A stretch of DNA of 64,000 bases from Prinia subflava (lineage: Eukaryota > Chordata > Aves > Passeriformes > Cisticolidae), in contig NC_086258.1 of NCBI RefSeq assembly GCF_021018805.1, forward strand, positions 6,115,081 through 6,179,080. Direction: 5' to 3'. Below the pieces are notes generated by a model. It had not been told where the DNA came from, made no database searches, and saw nothing but the letters and a program-made list of their open reading frames with translations. This document shows, piece after piece, positions 26,706 to 37,130 of the stretch; position 1 is the first letter of the stretch; each line of letters begins with the position of its first letter. The position numbers and the translations under genes were made by a program.

Positions 26706-27155
26706 AGGAGATGATGTGACTAAGTCAGAGTTGCTGGAGCCGGGTGAGAGCACCTTGACTTGACCCCAAATGCAGTTCCCAGATCTAATCACTAAACCAC
26801 AGAGGATGTCTGCGCCAGGAATGTTTAGTTTACAAGTCAAAACAGAGCCTAACTGCCAGCATCGATAGCCCATCCAATGGGTCTATCTCTACCATTTCAT
26901 ACATAATTCATCTCGATCTTGCACCACACAGGACTTGAAATCAGAGCCCGGAGGCCACGAGGTTGGAGCAGAGCCAGTTCAGCAGAAAGGTGAAAAGGCA
27001 ATGCTGTACATGGTAAAGCACCGTCCACACCCTGCTCTGCTTTCCTGAGTTCCTGCCCTGAGGGTGCCTCTCTCAGCTGCTGGCCCAGGTGGATTTGCAT
27101 GGTCCAGCGGAGACTGCTGCTTATCTGCACGTGGCTTTGGGCTGTGCCATTATCG
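26706..27155. other. Intergenic region, part 3
   Basis: No recognisable gene or repeat. Confidence 0.4.
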
Positions 27156-27310
27156 TGGAATCACAGAACCATTCAGGTTGGAGAAAACCTCCAGGATCAT
27201 CAAATCCAACCCTTAACTGCCCATGTTCACCACTAAACCACTTCCCCAAGTGCCACATCCACACGACTTTGGAACAATTCCAGGGAGGGAGAATCAGACC
27301 CTGAGCTGCT
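27156..27310 (-). mobile_element. CR1-type LINE 3' fragment
   Basis: Antisense CR1 tail: GGAATCACAGAACCATTCAGGTTGGAGAAAACCTCC, then ATCATCAAATCCAACC, TGTTCACCACTAAACCA and CCCCAAGTGCCACATCCACACG, which is the typical order of the avian CR1 3' end in reverse complement. It is short and truncated. Confidence 0.88.
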
Positions 27311-30300
27311 GTGTCCTCTTGCCCTGCAACAGCAGACACCCAAAGCAGCCCATAAAACACTCACCTGAGCCCCAGTGTCTCACAGCACTGGTAGTTAACA
27401 GTGGTTAACCGGTAGTTAAACTCTTAACAACAATTTTCTCCAAGCTGTTCCTTAACTTCTTTATTCCTGGCACCAAAATATGAGACTGGAATGTGTCCAG
27501 GATGTAAAAGTCCGTTTGAGAAATGGACACCTGTTAAGATCACTCAAGTACAGATTTAAAACCTCTTCTCTTCAAAGCCTGTGGCAGTCCTGGCAACTCC
27601 TGTTCATATGAACATAAACCTTTCATTCTATCCAAAGCCAAAAATGCTGCCTCCCTCCATCCCTTCTGCCTCTGGAACACACAGTGGCATGCGGGGGAAC
27701 AGAGCTATTTTGGCTGCCAGGCACATAAATAATTCCTTGTGCTTGTCCAAAGAAAGACCATCTCCATCCATCATTGCTTAATAGAGTTGATATGTGTGAA
27801 AGATCAAGCAGGTTCCAGCATCAGGACTCCATAAAGAGTAGGGAAGTGTCCTGCCAACATTGTCACCTTGTGCTTGTCTATAAAACATTCCATTTCCAGC
27901 AAGTTCCCACGGTAGGCAAGAAACGTGAACCACAACTTCCCTCACCCACAAGTTGAGCAGAGCTTAAACACTTCCCCTGCCTGTCACTCCCATCCCTGCC
28001 AGGTAACATGACCTGTGTAGCTCCACCTGCTGCAAACCACTCGGGATCAGATTAAAAACCCCCATTTTTCTCCCCCTGCAGAGCTGCCAGAGTTCACCAC
28101 GGGCAAAGGGCACCGGCAGCACCGACAGCCCCTGCTCAGCCTCTGGGGAGGAGCTGTGCCGGTGCAGACCAGGGACAGCTCTGGCCCGAGGCACCTCAGC
28201 ATCCAAGCTCCGGTGGGTCCACTCTGCTCCCTGACTGCAGCCTAGGCTCAGGGAAAGGAGCTTTGAGACCGGGCATGCAGACAGGAAACACTTTTTTCTT
28301 GTTGTGGAGAAGAACCTCTCAATGGAATTTTTAAGAGATAGCAACCAGAACAAAATCCAGCCCTCCTGGTACCTCAGAATTTCACAAGGGTTCAGATATG
28401 ATCAAAGGAATTATTTCCCAAGGGTAGATTTACTGGACAAGTGTATTATGTTCTATTTCACTCAGATCCCAAGCTCATACATATCTTTCCCTGTTGGACT
28501 GTCCCTCTTCACAGAGCACAGCATAACACACTGACCCAAGGGACTCTGTGATTTTGTACTCAAAAATTTTTGTGGATTTTGAAGCCTGCCCAAGTTGAAT
28601 CACAGCTCAAGCTCTTGAATAAATATTTCAGTGACAAAACAGAATTGTTAAATCCTTTGCTATGAACTACCGTGTTAAAAATAAAAACAACACCAACAAT
28701 TGTCATCATCTCCAAACCTCTGTTTTCCTACCTGCAAGAGAAGGATGACAGGCTCTTGACTCCCTGGGTGTTTCTAGGATTAGACAATGTCTGCTCAACA
28801 TAAATGTAGATTTTGGTTTTTTGTTATTGCTCCTGTCACATTACAGAAAGGTCAATTCCATGAGTCAGAGCCTTTCCACAGCATTAGTGTAGTCCTCAGA
28901 GCTTAGCCAGGCTCTGTATTTGGATAAAGCCCACCACAATCCCACTCTTCAAAGATCCCAATGTACGTCAGTGGCAGCCCTTTCCTGTCACTGCCTCATC
29001 CCTGTGTTTAGGATAAGCAGCACTTGGAAGACGATGCTGAAATTAAAGCAGGGAAAGAAAACAAAGCAAAACCACACATACGGGGTGGCAGGGAGGTGGG
29101 GAGTGGGTGGGGTAGAAAAAGGGTAAAAATAAAGGAAAGTGCTCTCAGAAAAACTCAGGCCATTAGAGAGCATCTAGCCAGAGTCAGAAGGCAGGGAGAG
29201 ATTATGCAGAAGTGAATGCAAGGAAAAATGAGTCTCCCAGCTCTTCTCCAGTTAGAAACCTTCAGCAAGAACCTCTTGCCAGCCCAGCATCTCAAGTAAA
29301 ACAGCACATTTCTAAACCTCTTTCATAAAACACTTGGAAATAATGAGGACCTTATACATCCTCTGACAAAATTACAGATTTTTTTTTCTGGGAAAAGCAC
29401 TGGTTCATTGATCCTACAATTCTTACCTGGAAAACTCTTGCACTCCATGAACTGAAGATGGGGCTGCAGCCCTGATTCCTAGCACCCTGTCCCCTGGCTG
29501 CAGTAATTTTCCTTGGCTCACCAGCCAGCTGGGAGGTCTGCTGCCTTGTGATGCTGCCTTGAGAGTCCTGCTAACCAGCCAGATCCCAGATCCTCTGAGC
29601 TCTCTGCCACAGAGAGAGCCAGCCCAAAGTCCTGAAAATGCTGACTTTTAAACCAATCAAACTGCAGGTGGCAGGAAATTCCAACACACCGGAAGCAGAG
29701 TCAGGCCAGGCCAAAATCTCATCTGAGACTTTTCTCTCTCCTCACCCTTGGCCTTGAGTACTCCATCTCTGCATCCCTTATCTCTCGGTTTGCAACACAG
29801 ATCTCCATCTCCATTGCCTCCTCTACCACAACAGCTTTAGCACCCCAAATTACCCACTGCAAACACCCTATATCCTCCATCTCCATACCACTGATCCCCA
29901 AACTCCTACCGTTCTTCTTCCTTTACTCTCTGCAATGTCCTTTCCTTTTCCACACCCTCTCCTTTTCACCACACCACTTTCACTGCTGATCACCATCCCA
30001 GATCACAGACACCCCAAATCAGACACCCCAAGCCTATTGCACACTGACACCTATCCAAAGTTCTTCTCTGCTGCAGATTTTCAGTACTTTCAGCTTGTGG
30101 CAGCTGGTTCAAGATGACCCACTGCTGACCAACCACCCCACCCCTGTGCTGGTCAGGAGGGCAACATCAAGGCATGGCAGGATGCCACTTCTGTGTCAAA
30201 GGCACAGGAGGGTGTTGAGGTGAAAGAGCAACGTGTTCAACACATCAGGTACAAAACATTGCACTGTGGACTGCGTGTTGCAGGGTCTGTGCTCCACTTG

Positions 30301-31847
30301 GAGCTTCCAGACTGCTGTTCAAGGAAATTGCCATCAATGTCAGCCTCACCACTACTATTAGACATCTCATCCATGTCCAGGCCCAGCTTGAACCCATTTA
30401 ACTTGTAAAGGATAATGAGATAACAGCATGACATGCAGCAGCTGAAGATTATTTAAACACCCATCTGGTACCTGTTATGCAGCATACGTCCTATTGTTGT
30501 ATAGGAAATATATGCCACCTCCCTCCCACATGGAGAGGAGAAGATCTATAGATGTATTTCATGCTACCCCTTCTTTTTGCACAGATGAGGTAATTCTCCT
30601 TTTTTGTGCTGTTTCTAGCATATCACTTTGCATTTCCCATCTGTGTTTTGAGAGATGCAGTCCCTTCTGAGCTGTTGAGACCTTGTGAAAACACAGAAGA
30701 GAACAATAAAAAATTTGCTCAGGACATCTCACGCCCTTCACACATCAGTCAGAAAAGACTCTGCCATGAAACTTATTCACCCTTTGCAAGGCACAACGTG
30801 ACACTACCCTTTATCCCAGAGGGATTCAGGGGTGACAGTCCACATCTGTTGGACCCCACAAATTCTACAGGGGAATGGTGAAATACCGGCTGAAGCCTGA
30901 GAGGTGAGCAAAGCAACCTGCTCACACTTTAATTCAGATGGACAGACGAGAATGTCCAGATCCCAGCTGAACAGCCCGATTCCTTTATCCAGACTCTCCG
31001 CCTTCCTGTGTAGGATGACTGTGGCTGTTTTGCTGAAATGGCCCTCACAGTTCTGGCTCTCTGTGATCCCTCAGCAGCCGCGGGCCAGGTTGTTGCGTAT
31101 CCCAAGAAATCACGTTTCACAACAGCTCTGCAGATGCGAGCCCACACTCCCCTGTTTTTCTCAAACATGACTCAGTTCTCTGCAAAAACTGTTCTCCCGT
31201 GTAAATCCTGGACCAAACCCTGTGTCTGACGCCCCATCTAGTGTTCAGCACGGGCAGATGCAGAGCGGGTCGGTGCAGAGGAAAGAGGTGACTGGAGAAT
31301 TCCCAGCATCTTCAGCGGTATTAAATACCTTTATAAAACTTCTTTGTCTCCACGGGAGCTCGAAGAGAGCCCAGGCGACACGGAACCCTGCACATCCCAC
31401 TGCCAGTTCCTTCCTCTGGACTCTCTGCAGTCTCTGGGTGTCCAGGTGGAGACAGGAGCTGGAAAGCCCTGGAAAACCAAGCTCCTTCCGTGCTGGGCAG
31501 CCCACCCAGGGCTTGGAGGACACCTGGGCAAACCCAGGAATTAAACCAGCTTCAGCCTCGGGATGAACACCAGAAGTGACAGCCCGGATTCTCTCCGACA
31601 GGGAACAGCGGCACTTCCCGGCTGCTCGGCAGTCGGCAGCACTGGGCGCTCTCGCCAAGACAGTCATCAAACCTTGAGCAGGTATTTTGAATACTAAATA
31701 ACGCTGCTCAGTGTTTTTCCAATGAGGTTTTAAAAATAAAATGAGGATTACTGAAAAGTGCCTTTCACTTTTTTTTTTTTTCTCATGAAAAAAGGAAGTG
31801 TCTGCTGAGAAAACAAACCCTGCTCCACTGTGCTTCTTAGGAAACAC

Positions 31848-31850
<3 letters not shown>
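27311..31850. other. Intergenic region, part 4
   Basis: About 4.5 kb with no supportable exon. Open frames of up to 200 codons near 31.2-31.8 kb show no domain, and overlapping frames are of similar length on both strands. Undetected non-coding transcripts cannot be excluded. Confidence 0.45.

Positions 31851-31899
<49 letters not shown>
31851..31899. repeat. Long poly(T) tract
   Basis: An uninterrupted run of about 49 T. It could be the A tail of a minus-strand retrotransposed fragment, since AT-rich sequence follows at 31,920-31,950, but no parent sequence was recognised. Confidence 0.9.
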
Positions 31900-31902
<3 letters not shown>

Positions 31903-32355
31903 GTCGGGAGATAGTGAAGTTGTCAGGGAAAAAAAATTTTAAAAAAAAATCTGCTCTGAGGGCTTGGTTTGGATACAGCAGATTTCTGACACTTTCAGTG
32001 CTCCGAATTGCAGAGCCCCAAGCACTGCTACGGAAATCCTCGGGCTGTGTAATGCTGTGTGCACAGCCACTCTCAGTTAAGCCCCAAACAAGCATCTCTG
32101 TGTTCTTCGTTAATCGCCAGCCCAATTAGCACCTTGGTTAAGATGCTGAGAGGTTCCAGTCCTCCTCCCGTCAGAGCTGGGATTGTTCTAGTGAAACTCT
32201 CTCTCTGCCTATGCAGTGCTCTGTTCACAACACTTTCAGTTCTCCTGGAGCAGCGTGATAAGTCTGCTAACTCATTAACACCTCCAGCTTACAGGAGACT
32301 TGGCTTCCAGCCCCTTCAGCAGCCCCGGGCTCCACGCTCCAGGAAGTTTTTCTGC

Positions 32356-32379
32356 AGTTTCTGTTTTGGTTTCTTTTCC
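32356..32379 (+). promoter_or_regulatory. ISRE/IRF-like motif upstream of the orphan torsin exon
   Basis: AGTTTCTGTTTTGGTTTCTT resembles the interferon-stimulated response element (AGTTTCNNTTTC), with one mismatch in the second TTTC and an extra TTTC spaced one turn further. It lies 30-55 bases before the ATG at 32411. A match this short could be chance. Confidence 0.3.
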
Positions 32380-32410
32380 TGCTGAGCCAGGCTGGCAGTC
32401 AGCTCCCACC

Positions 32411-32597
32411 ATGAAGCTGCTGAAGGCTGCTGTGATCTTTGTTCTTGCGCCCACTCTGACGCCGGCTTTTGACCCTCTCAGCGCTTCATTCGTTGCGGGA
32501 GGCGCTGTCATGGCCTGGCATCTCTTCTCCTCCGACTCCTGGCTCAAGTGCCGCTTCCAGGAGTGCTGCAGAAAGAATACCACTGTGGACTTCAGAG
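32411..32597 (+). CDS. Orphan torsin-type first exon (alternative TOR1B exon 1 or gene relic)
   Basis: ATG in a good context (CCACCATGA), then 62 codons and one extra base before a GT donor (CAGAG/GTAAGG). The peptide opens with a signal-peptide-like MKLLKAAVIFVLAPTLTPA, then FDPLSASFVAGGAVMAWHLF and KCRFQECC. This parallels TOR1A ([14 protein letters not shown]..., YCYFRECC) and TOR1B ([14 protein letters not shown]..., YCSYVECC), including the CxxxECC cysteines and an N-glycosylation sequon, NTT at 56-58. The phase is the same as TOR1B exon 1, so splicing to 33882 would give an in-frame torsin. No other unassigned torsin exons lie nearby. It could instead be the last piece of a third tandem torsin gene. 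Confidence 0.6.
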
Positions 32598-33041
32598 GTA
32601 AGGCAGTGGCGAGGGCACTGGGGCCGAGCTGGTGTTCCTTCCCAGGGTGGCGAGAGCTTCCTTTGCTGGGGCTGTGGAAGATATGGGTTACCATCCACTG
32701 CACCAACCTAATATTCCTTATCCCACAAGAAGTTGTGTACCCTGCTTCTCCGAGCAATGCCGGAGCATTTTCCTTGCTGATTTCTTGGTTTATGTTGGCA
32801 CAAATGGGCTGTGCTGGTTTATGGCACCGTCAGGGTGGCAAATGCCATTGATAGACCTCATCAATGTGTATCGATATCAAAAGCAGGGGTGACAAGAAGT
32901 GGATCAGGCTCTTCCCGGTGGTGCCAAGGACACGAATCAACAGGCAGGGAACACAGCTTGGGAAAATGACTGAAACTTTACATTTTGATCAACCAACTCT
33001 GTTATGCCTCAATGAACGAAGCCTGAGACAGAAATATGTAT

Positions 33042-33402
33042 TGTTGAGGTGGAACATCTGGAATGTAGAAATTATGGACCACAAGGACATTTTGTAGAAA
33101 TTATTTTGTAGGAGACTAGTAAAGATTCCTTTTAGGCATTGTTAAATCCCTACCAGAGGAAAAAGATACTAAAAAGACTAAAATTATGGACTAATTAGCA
33201 TAAAAAGCGAGAAATCAATAACTGATAGAGGGTAGAATAGTAACTAATGAAAGAAAATCATGTAATTTAGAAGCGATGAGCAATAATTTCTTTTGCTTGT
33301 TAAAAAGGTATACATAATTGAAAAAGCTTTTTGTCTGTGTGGAAGCTGTAATTTGGTCGGCGTGGTCAGAATAAAGTAACGCCTTCTTCTAACATTAAAA
33401 AG
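33042..33402 (+). mobile_element. Probable LTR-like element upstream of TOR1B
   Basis: AT-rich stretch with an internal direct repeat of TGTAGAAATTAT. It ends with GTCGGCGTGGTCAGAATAAAGTAACGCC and then TTCTAACA, which looks like the R/U5 end of a retroviral LTR with its poly(A) signal. Left boundary and target-site duplication were not resolved. Family unknown. Confidence 0.4.
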
Positions 33403-33419
33403 CCGGTGTTGGGGTTTCA

Positions 33420-33585
33420 ATTTCCCCGGCAGGTGACGCGCTGCGGTCCCTGCCACCCTCCCCATCCCGGGATCTCCGCCCTGCCCATCCCTTTGCCCGG
33501 CACAAAGATGGCGGCGGCGGCGGCCCCTCATGAGGCGGGACCGCGCGCAGGCGCGGTGGGCGCGGCGCGCGCGCTCGGGGCCGCC
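33420..33585 (+). promoter_or_regulatory. TOR1B: TOR1B CpG promoter with YY1-like site
   Basis: CpG-dense sequence directly upstream of the TOR1B ATG. AAAGATGGCGGC at 33504-33515 matches the YY1 activating element often found just downstream of housekeeping transcription starts. No TATA box is seen. Confidence 0.6.
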
Positions 33586-36500
33586 ATGGCGCGCTCGCTG
33601 CCGCTGCTGTGGGCGCTGCTGCCGGGGCTGGCGGCGCTGGAGCCGCTCAGCGTGGGCCTGGCCATCGGCGTGGCCTCGGCGCTCACCGGCTACCTGTCCC
33701 ACCCCAGGTTCTACTGCAGCTACGTGGAGTGCTGCCCCCGCGCCGGGCAGCGCCTCAACGCCAGCGGTACGGCGGGGGCGGGGGGCGGCCGGGCTGCCCC
33801 CGAGCTCGGGCCGGTCACCGGGCAGCGCGGCCCGGGGTGTGCGCGGTGACCGGCGGTGCTGAGCTGTCCCTCTCCCCGCAGCGCTGAAGGCGCAGCTGGA
33901 CAACCGGCTCTTCGGGCAGCACCTGGCCAAGGACGTGGTGCTGAAGGCGGTGCTGGGCTTCAGCAACAACCCCAGCCCCAAGAAGCCGCTGATGCTGTCG
34001 CTGCACGGCTGGGCCGGCACCGGCAAGAACTTCCTCAGCCAGATCCTGGCGGAGCAGGTCCACCCCGCCGGCCTGCGCAGCAAGTTCGTCCATCTCTTCC
34101 TGGCCACCCTGCATTTCCCCCACCACGACCAGGTCAAGCTCTACAAGGTGAGGAGGGGCAGGACGTGGCCCGGTTACCCCCAGTGGATCCCCAAACCCCT
34201 GCTGGGGGTGTCCTGCATATCTCCCGCACGTTCCCGCTGGGATGCGCTCCGTTGATCGGAGCATGATGCTGATAATGCCCGGCGTGTGAGTTCGATCCCT
34301 GTATGGGCCATTCACTTAAAAATTGGACTCGATGATCCTTCCGTGGGTCCCTTCCAAGTCAGAATATTCTTTTTCATATTCCTGACAGCTGGAGGTGTGC
34401 AGCTGGGTATTCCAAAGTTGATGCTTAGGAGAGACGGAAGGGGAAGTTCATGCATAAAGTAAAAGGCATCAAAAAGCCGCGAAGTCAGAGCCGAGGTAGT
34501 TTCCATTTCCTAGCGCTGCCCTCTCACTGATGCCATCTGCTGATTCCCGTGCTCCTTGCAAGGAGTTTGTTCCAGTTGCATTATCCTGGCTGTCCGGGAT
34601 GGAAGGAACCTTCTCCACAGCCCCGCGGGGCCGTGTTTTGCATTTACGCCTGAAACAGTGTTGATAATGTTGAGAACACTGTGGTGTTTTGGCTGTTACA
34701 ACAGTGCTTGCACAGCTTCAAAGCTTGCTAGTTTTTCCCACTCATATTGAGCAGGCTAGGGTGGGCAAGAGATGAGGAGGGGGCACAGCCTGGACAGCTG
34801 ACCCTCGTTGGCCAAAGGATATTCCACACCACATTCTGTGATGCTCAGCCATAGAAACGGGGGTAGAAGAAGGAAAAAATGGGGGGGCATTGGTTTCCAA
34901 GGGGATCTATGCTCCAGCTCTGGCTGGACATTGGTCTGCATGTGTTGGGCGATTCAATTTTCTTGTTTTTTCCCTCTTTCATTCACCAGCGAGTGTGGGA
35001 TACTGAGATTTCAGTGTGTCCCCAGAATCTGTAACATAGAAGAATCTTGCAGTACATCCAGTAAAAGACCTTGTTTCTCAGTGGCTTTCAACCTCTTGTT
35101 CCAGGAACAGCTGCAGAACTGGATTCGAGGCAATGTCAGTGCCTGTCCCTCCTCTGTCTTCATTTTTGATGAGATGGACAAAATGCATCCTGGTGTCATT
35201 GATGCCATCAAGCCCTTCTTAGACTATTACGAGGAGGTTGATGGGGTGTCCTACAGGAAAGCCATCTTCATCTTCCTCAGGTCTGTAGCACCAATTTCTG
35301 TCATTCTGAGATACTGAATGTTTATTTATTATGATAATGATGTTTCTTGGGGCCTCATTCAAAGAACGGCAAAAATAAAGAAGCTCTGGAGGGAAGATTC
35401 TCTGTGCAAAGACAGTGGGGAACTCTGAGCTCATGCCTGTGGCTGTAGTGGAGCAGGTCTGATGCTGTGCATGGCCACTGCAGCATGCTGAGCTCATGAA
35501 ACTGGCCCAGAGCACAGGACATAAGAGAGTTCACATTTTGGGATGGGTGCACCAAGTACTGGACTTGCTGGCATGGAGTTAAGTATCTTCAGAGCAGCTG
35601 TTTTGGTGCTGTTTTGGATTTGTGGCTATGAGTGTTGATAACACACCAATGTTTTGCCTGTTTCTGGATGATGTTTGCAAAGCTTCAAGGCTTTTCCCAC
35701 AGTAGGCTGGGGTGGGCAGGAGGATGGGAGGGGACACTGAACAGATATTTAATACTGGGACATGCCATGCTCACCAACAAATTGGGTGGAGAAGAAAGTG
35801 TTCAGCTTTAAGGTGTTGGTTCTTCAGCATTTGCCTGGGCATTGGTCTGACTGTGGGGGTGGTAAGTGATTTCCTTAGTCCTCCTTGGGTTTTTTTTTTC
35901 TCCTCTTTTTTCTCTTCCTATTAAACTTTAATCTTTATTTTGACCAACAAGTTTTGAGACTTTTGTTCTTCCTATTTTCTCCTTCCATCCCACTGAGGCA
36001 GGAGGGAGTAACAAAGTGGCTGTATATGTGCTGGCTGGGGGCAACCCACCACATACTGATGGCTACATAAAGAACTGGAGACTTTCCCTAAATTTTGGCT
36101 TACAGGACTCTTTTTGATTATTTGTTTGATATCAAGGAGATTAGCAATATGTGTTACTGGCTGCAAAAGAAATTTTGGTTCAGTTGTGTCCGTATTTCAC
36201 CACTGTACATTTTTCTTTTATGATCAGCAATGCAGGTGGTGATTTAATCAACAAAGCAGCTTTTGACTTCTGGTCAAGTGGAAAGCGCAGGGAAGATATT
36301 CAGCTGAAAGACCTGGAGCCCTTGCTCTCTGTAGGAGTCTTCAACAACAAGAACAGTAAGTAACTTTGCCCCTAAAATGGGAAATTCATTCTTCAGGGGC
36401 TGAGACAAACTGCTCTGTGAATTCAGCCTGGCGTGTGGATCCTGTCATATGCAGGACTGAGTTTACACAAACTGCTTTTGATGATTTTTCTCTCCCTCCC

Positions 36501-36791
36501 CCAATTTCTCCAGGTGGGCTGTGGCACAGCAGCATCATTGACAGGAACCTGATTGACTACTTTGTCCCTTTCCTGCCCCTGGAGCACAAGCATGTGAAGA
36601 TGTGTGTCAGGGCCGAAATGACCGCCCGTGGCTACGCCGTGGATGAGGAGGTTGTCCAGGCAGTGGCTGATGAGATGACCTACTTCCCCAAGGAGGAGAA
36701 GATCTTCTCTGATAAAGGCTGCAAGACTGTACAGGCCAAGCTGGATATTCATGAAGACCTTGTGATGAGAGATACGAAAGCCAGGGTTTGA
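33586..36791 (+). CDS. TOR1B: Torsin-1B, AAA+ ATPase of the ER and nuclear envelope
   Basis: ER-lumenal AAA+ ATPase that works with membrane cofactors of the LAP1/LULL1 type at the ER and nuclear envelope. Five exons, 33586-33766, 33882-34147, 35105-35280, 36228-36355 and 36514-36791, join to 342 codons, close to the human length. The start has a strong context (GCCGCCATGG). Order: hydrophobic N-terminus (1-50), cysteine motif YCSYVECC, Walker A GWAGTGKN (103-110, K109), Walker B IFDEMDKM with E172, sensor-1 Asn in FLRSNAG-type context at the exon 3/4 junction, and C-terminal GCK. It is assigned TOR1B because TOR1A, with its KLDYYYD end, is the convergent neighbour; orientation matches human. 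Introns 2 and 3 carry a SINE and LTR pieces. An alternative first exon may lie at 32411. Confidence 0.95.
34240..34372 (+). mobile_element. tRNA-Ile-derived SINE (TguSINE1-like)
   Basis: The head resembles a decayed tRNA-Ile: GCATGATGCTGATAATGCC followed by the B-box-like GAGTTCGATCCCTGTATGGGCCA. The tail TTGGACTCGATGATCCTTC, TGGGTCCCTTCCAA and CAGAATATTCT is the CR1-like 3' end. This head-tail combination is that of the songbird SINE TguSINE1 as I know it, and it is the best taxonomic clue in the window. It lies sense in TOR1B intron 2. The A-box end is degenerate. Confidence 0.8.
34645..34965 (+). mobile_element. ERV LTR fragment in TOR1B intron 2
   Basis: It matches a common avian LTR type: AACAGTGCTTGCACAGCTTCAA, GGCTAGGGTGGGCAAGAGATGAGGAGGGGGCACAGCC, GGACAGCTGACCC, CCAAAGGATATTCCACACCA. 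It is related to 35575-36056. The 3' part is missing or diverged. Sense orientation relative to TOR1B. Confidence 0.75.
35575..36056 (+). mobile_element. ERV LTR in TOR1B intron 3
   Basis: Related to the fragment in intron 2 but longer. It has GTGTTGATAACACACCAATGTTTTG, GGCTGGGGTGGGCAGGAGGATGGGAGGGGACAC, then CCTATTAAACTTTAATCTTTATTTTGACC, CATCCCACTGAGGCAGGAGGGAG and a GGCTGGGGGCAACCCACCACA end. This is the usual order for that avian LTR, in sense orientation. The boundaries are approximate and no clear target-site duplication was resolved. Confidence 0.78.
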
Positions 36792-36965
36792 TTGCTACTT
36801 CGAGTCTCCAAAGCACTTTCAGAGGTTTTGGAAATCTGTGTATTTGCACTTACACTTTTTTACTGTTGCAGGGAGTATGATGAAAATACCAGCATGAGCT
36901 GTATGGGCTTTGTAGCTTGTGTACTTGATTTTAGGGGTTTTTTTGGTTGTTTGTTTTTTACCTTA

Positions 36966-37130
36966 ACATAGAATTGGACTTAAGAGATCATCTACTGCCA
37001 TCCTCTGCCACGGGCAGGGACACTTTTACTGAATCAGGTCACTCACAGTCGCACCCAGCCTGGCTTTTAAGCACTGTTCATCTCTGAACTGGCTGGTATC
37101 CCAGTGTTGCCCCCTTTAGTTTTCTTTTAA
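36966..37130 (-). mobile_element. CR1-type LINE fragment
   Basis: Degenerate antisense CR1: AGAATTGGACTTAAGAGATCATCTACTGCC, then GCCACGGGCAGGGACAC, a CCAGCCTGGC block and a GGTATCCCAGTGTTGCCC end. Older and more decayed than the copy at 8.8 kb. Confidence 0.65.

Noticed and set aside
31245..31847. A 200-codon minus-strand frame before the poly(T) tract
   Set aside because: No domain or homology recognised, and its low-complexity start reads through T/A runs; treated as chance.
32411..32597. Calling the orphan exon a complete separate torsin gene
   Set aside because: No further unassigned torsin exons (Walker A, Walker B or C-terminal) occur between it and TOR1B, so only a single exon can be supported.
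34240..34330. A tRNA-Ile gene
   Set aside because: The tRNA-like head has a degraded A box and acceptor stem and runs directly into a CR1-like tail, so it is a SINE and not a functional tRNA gene.
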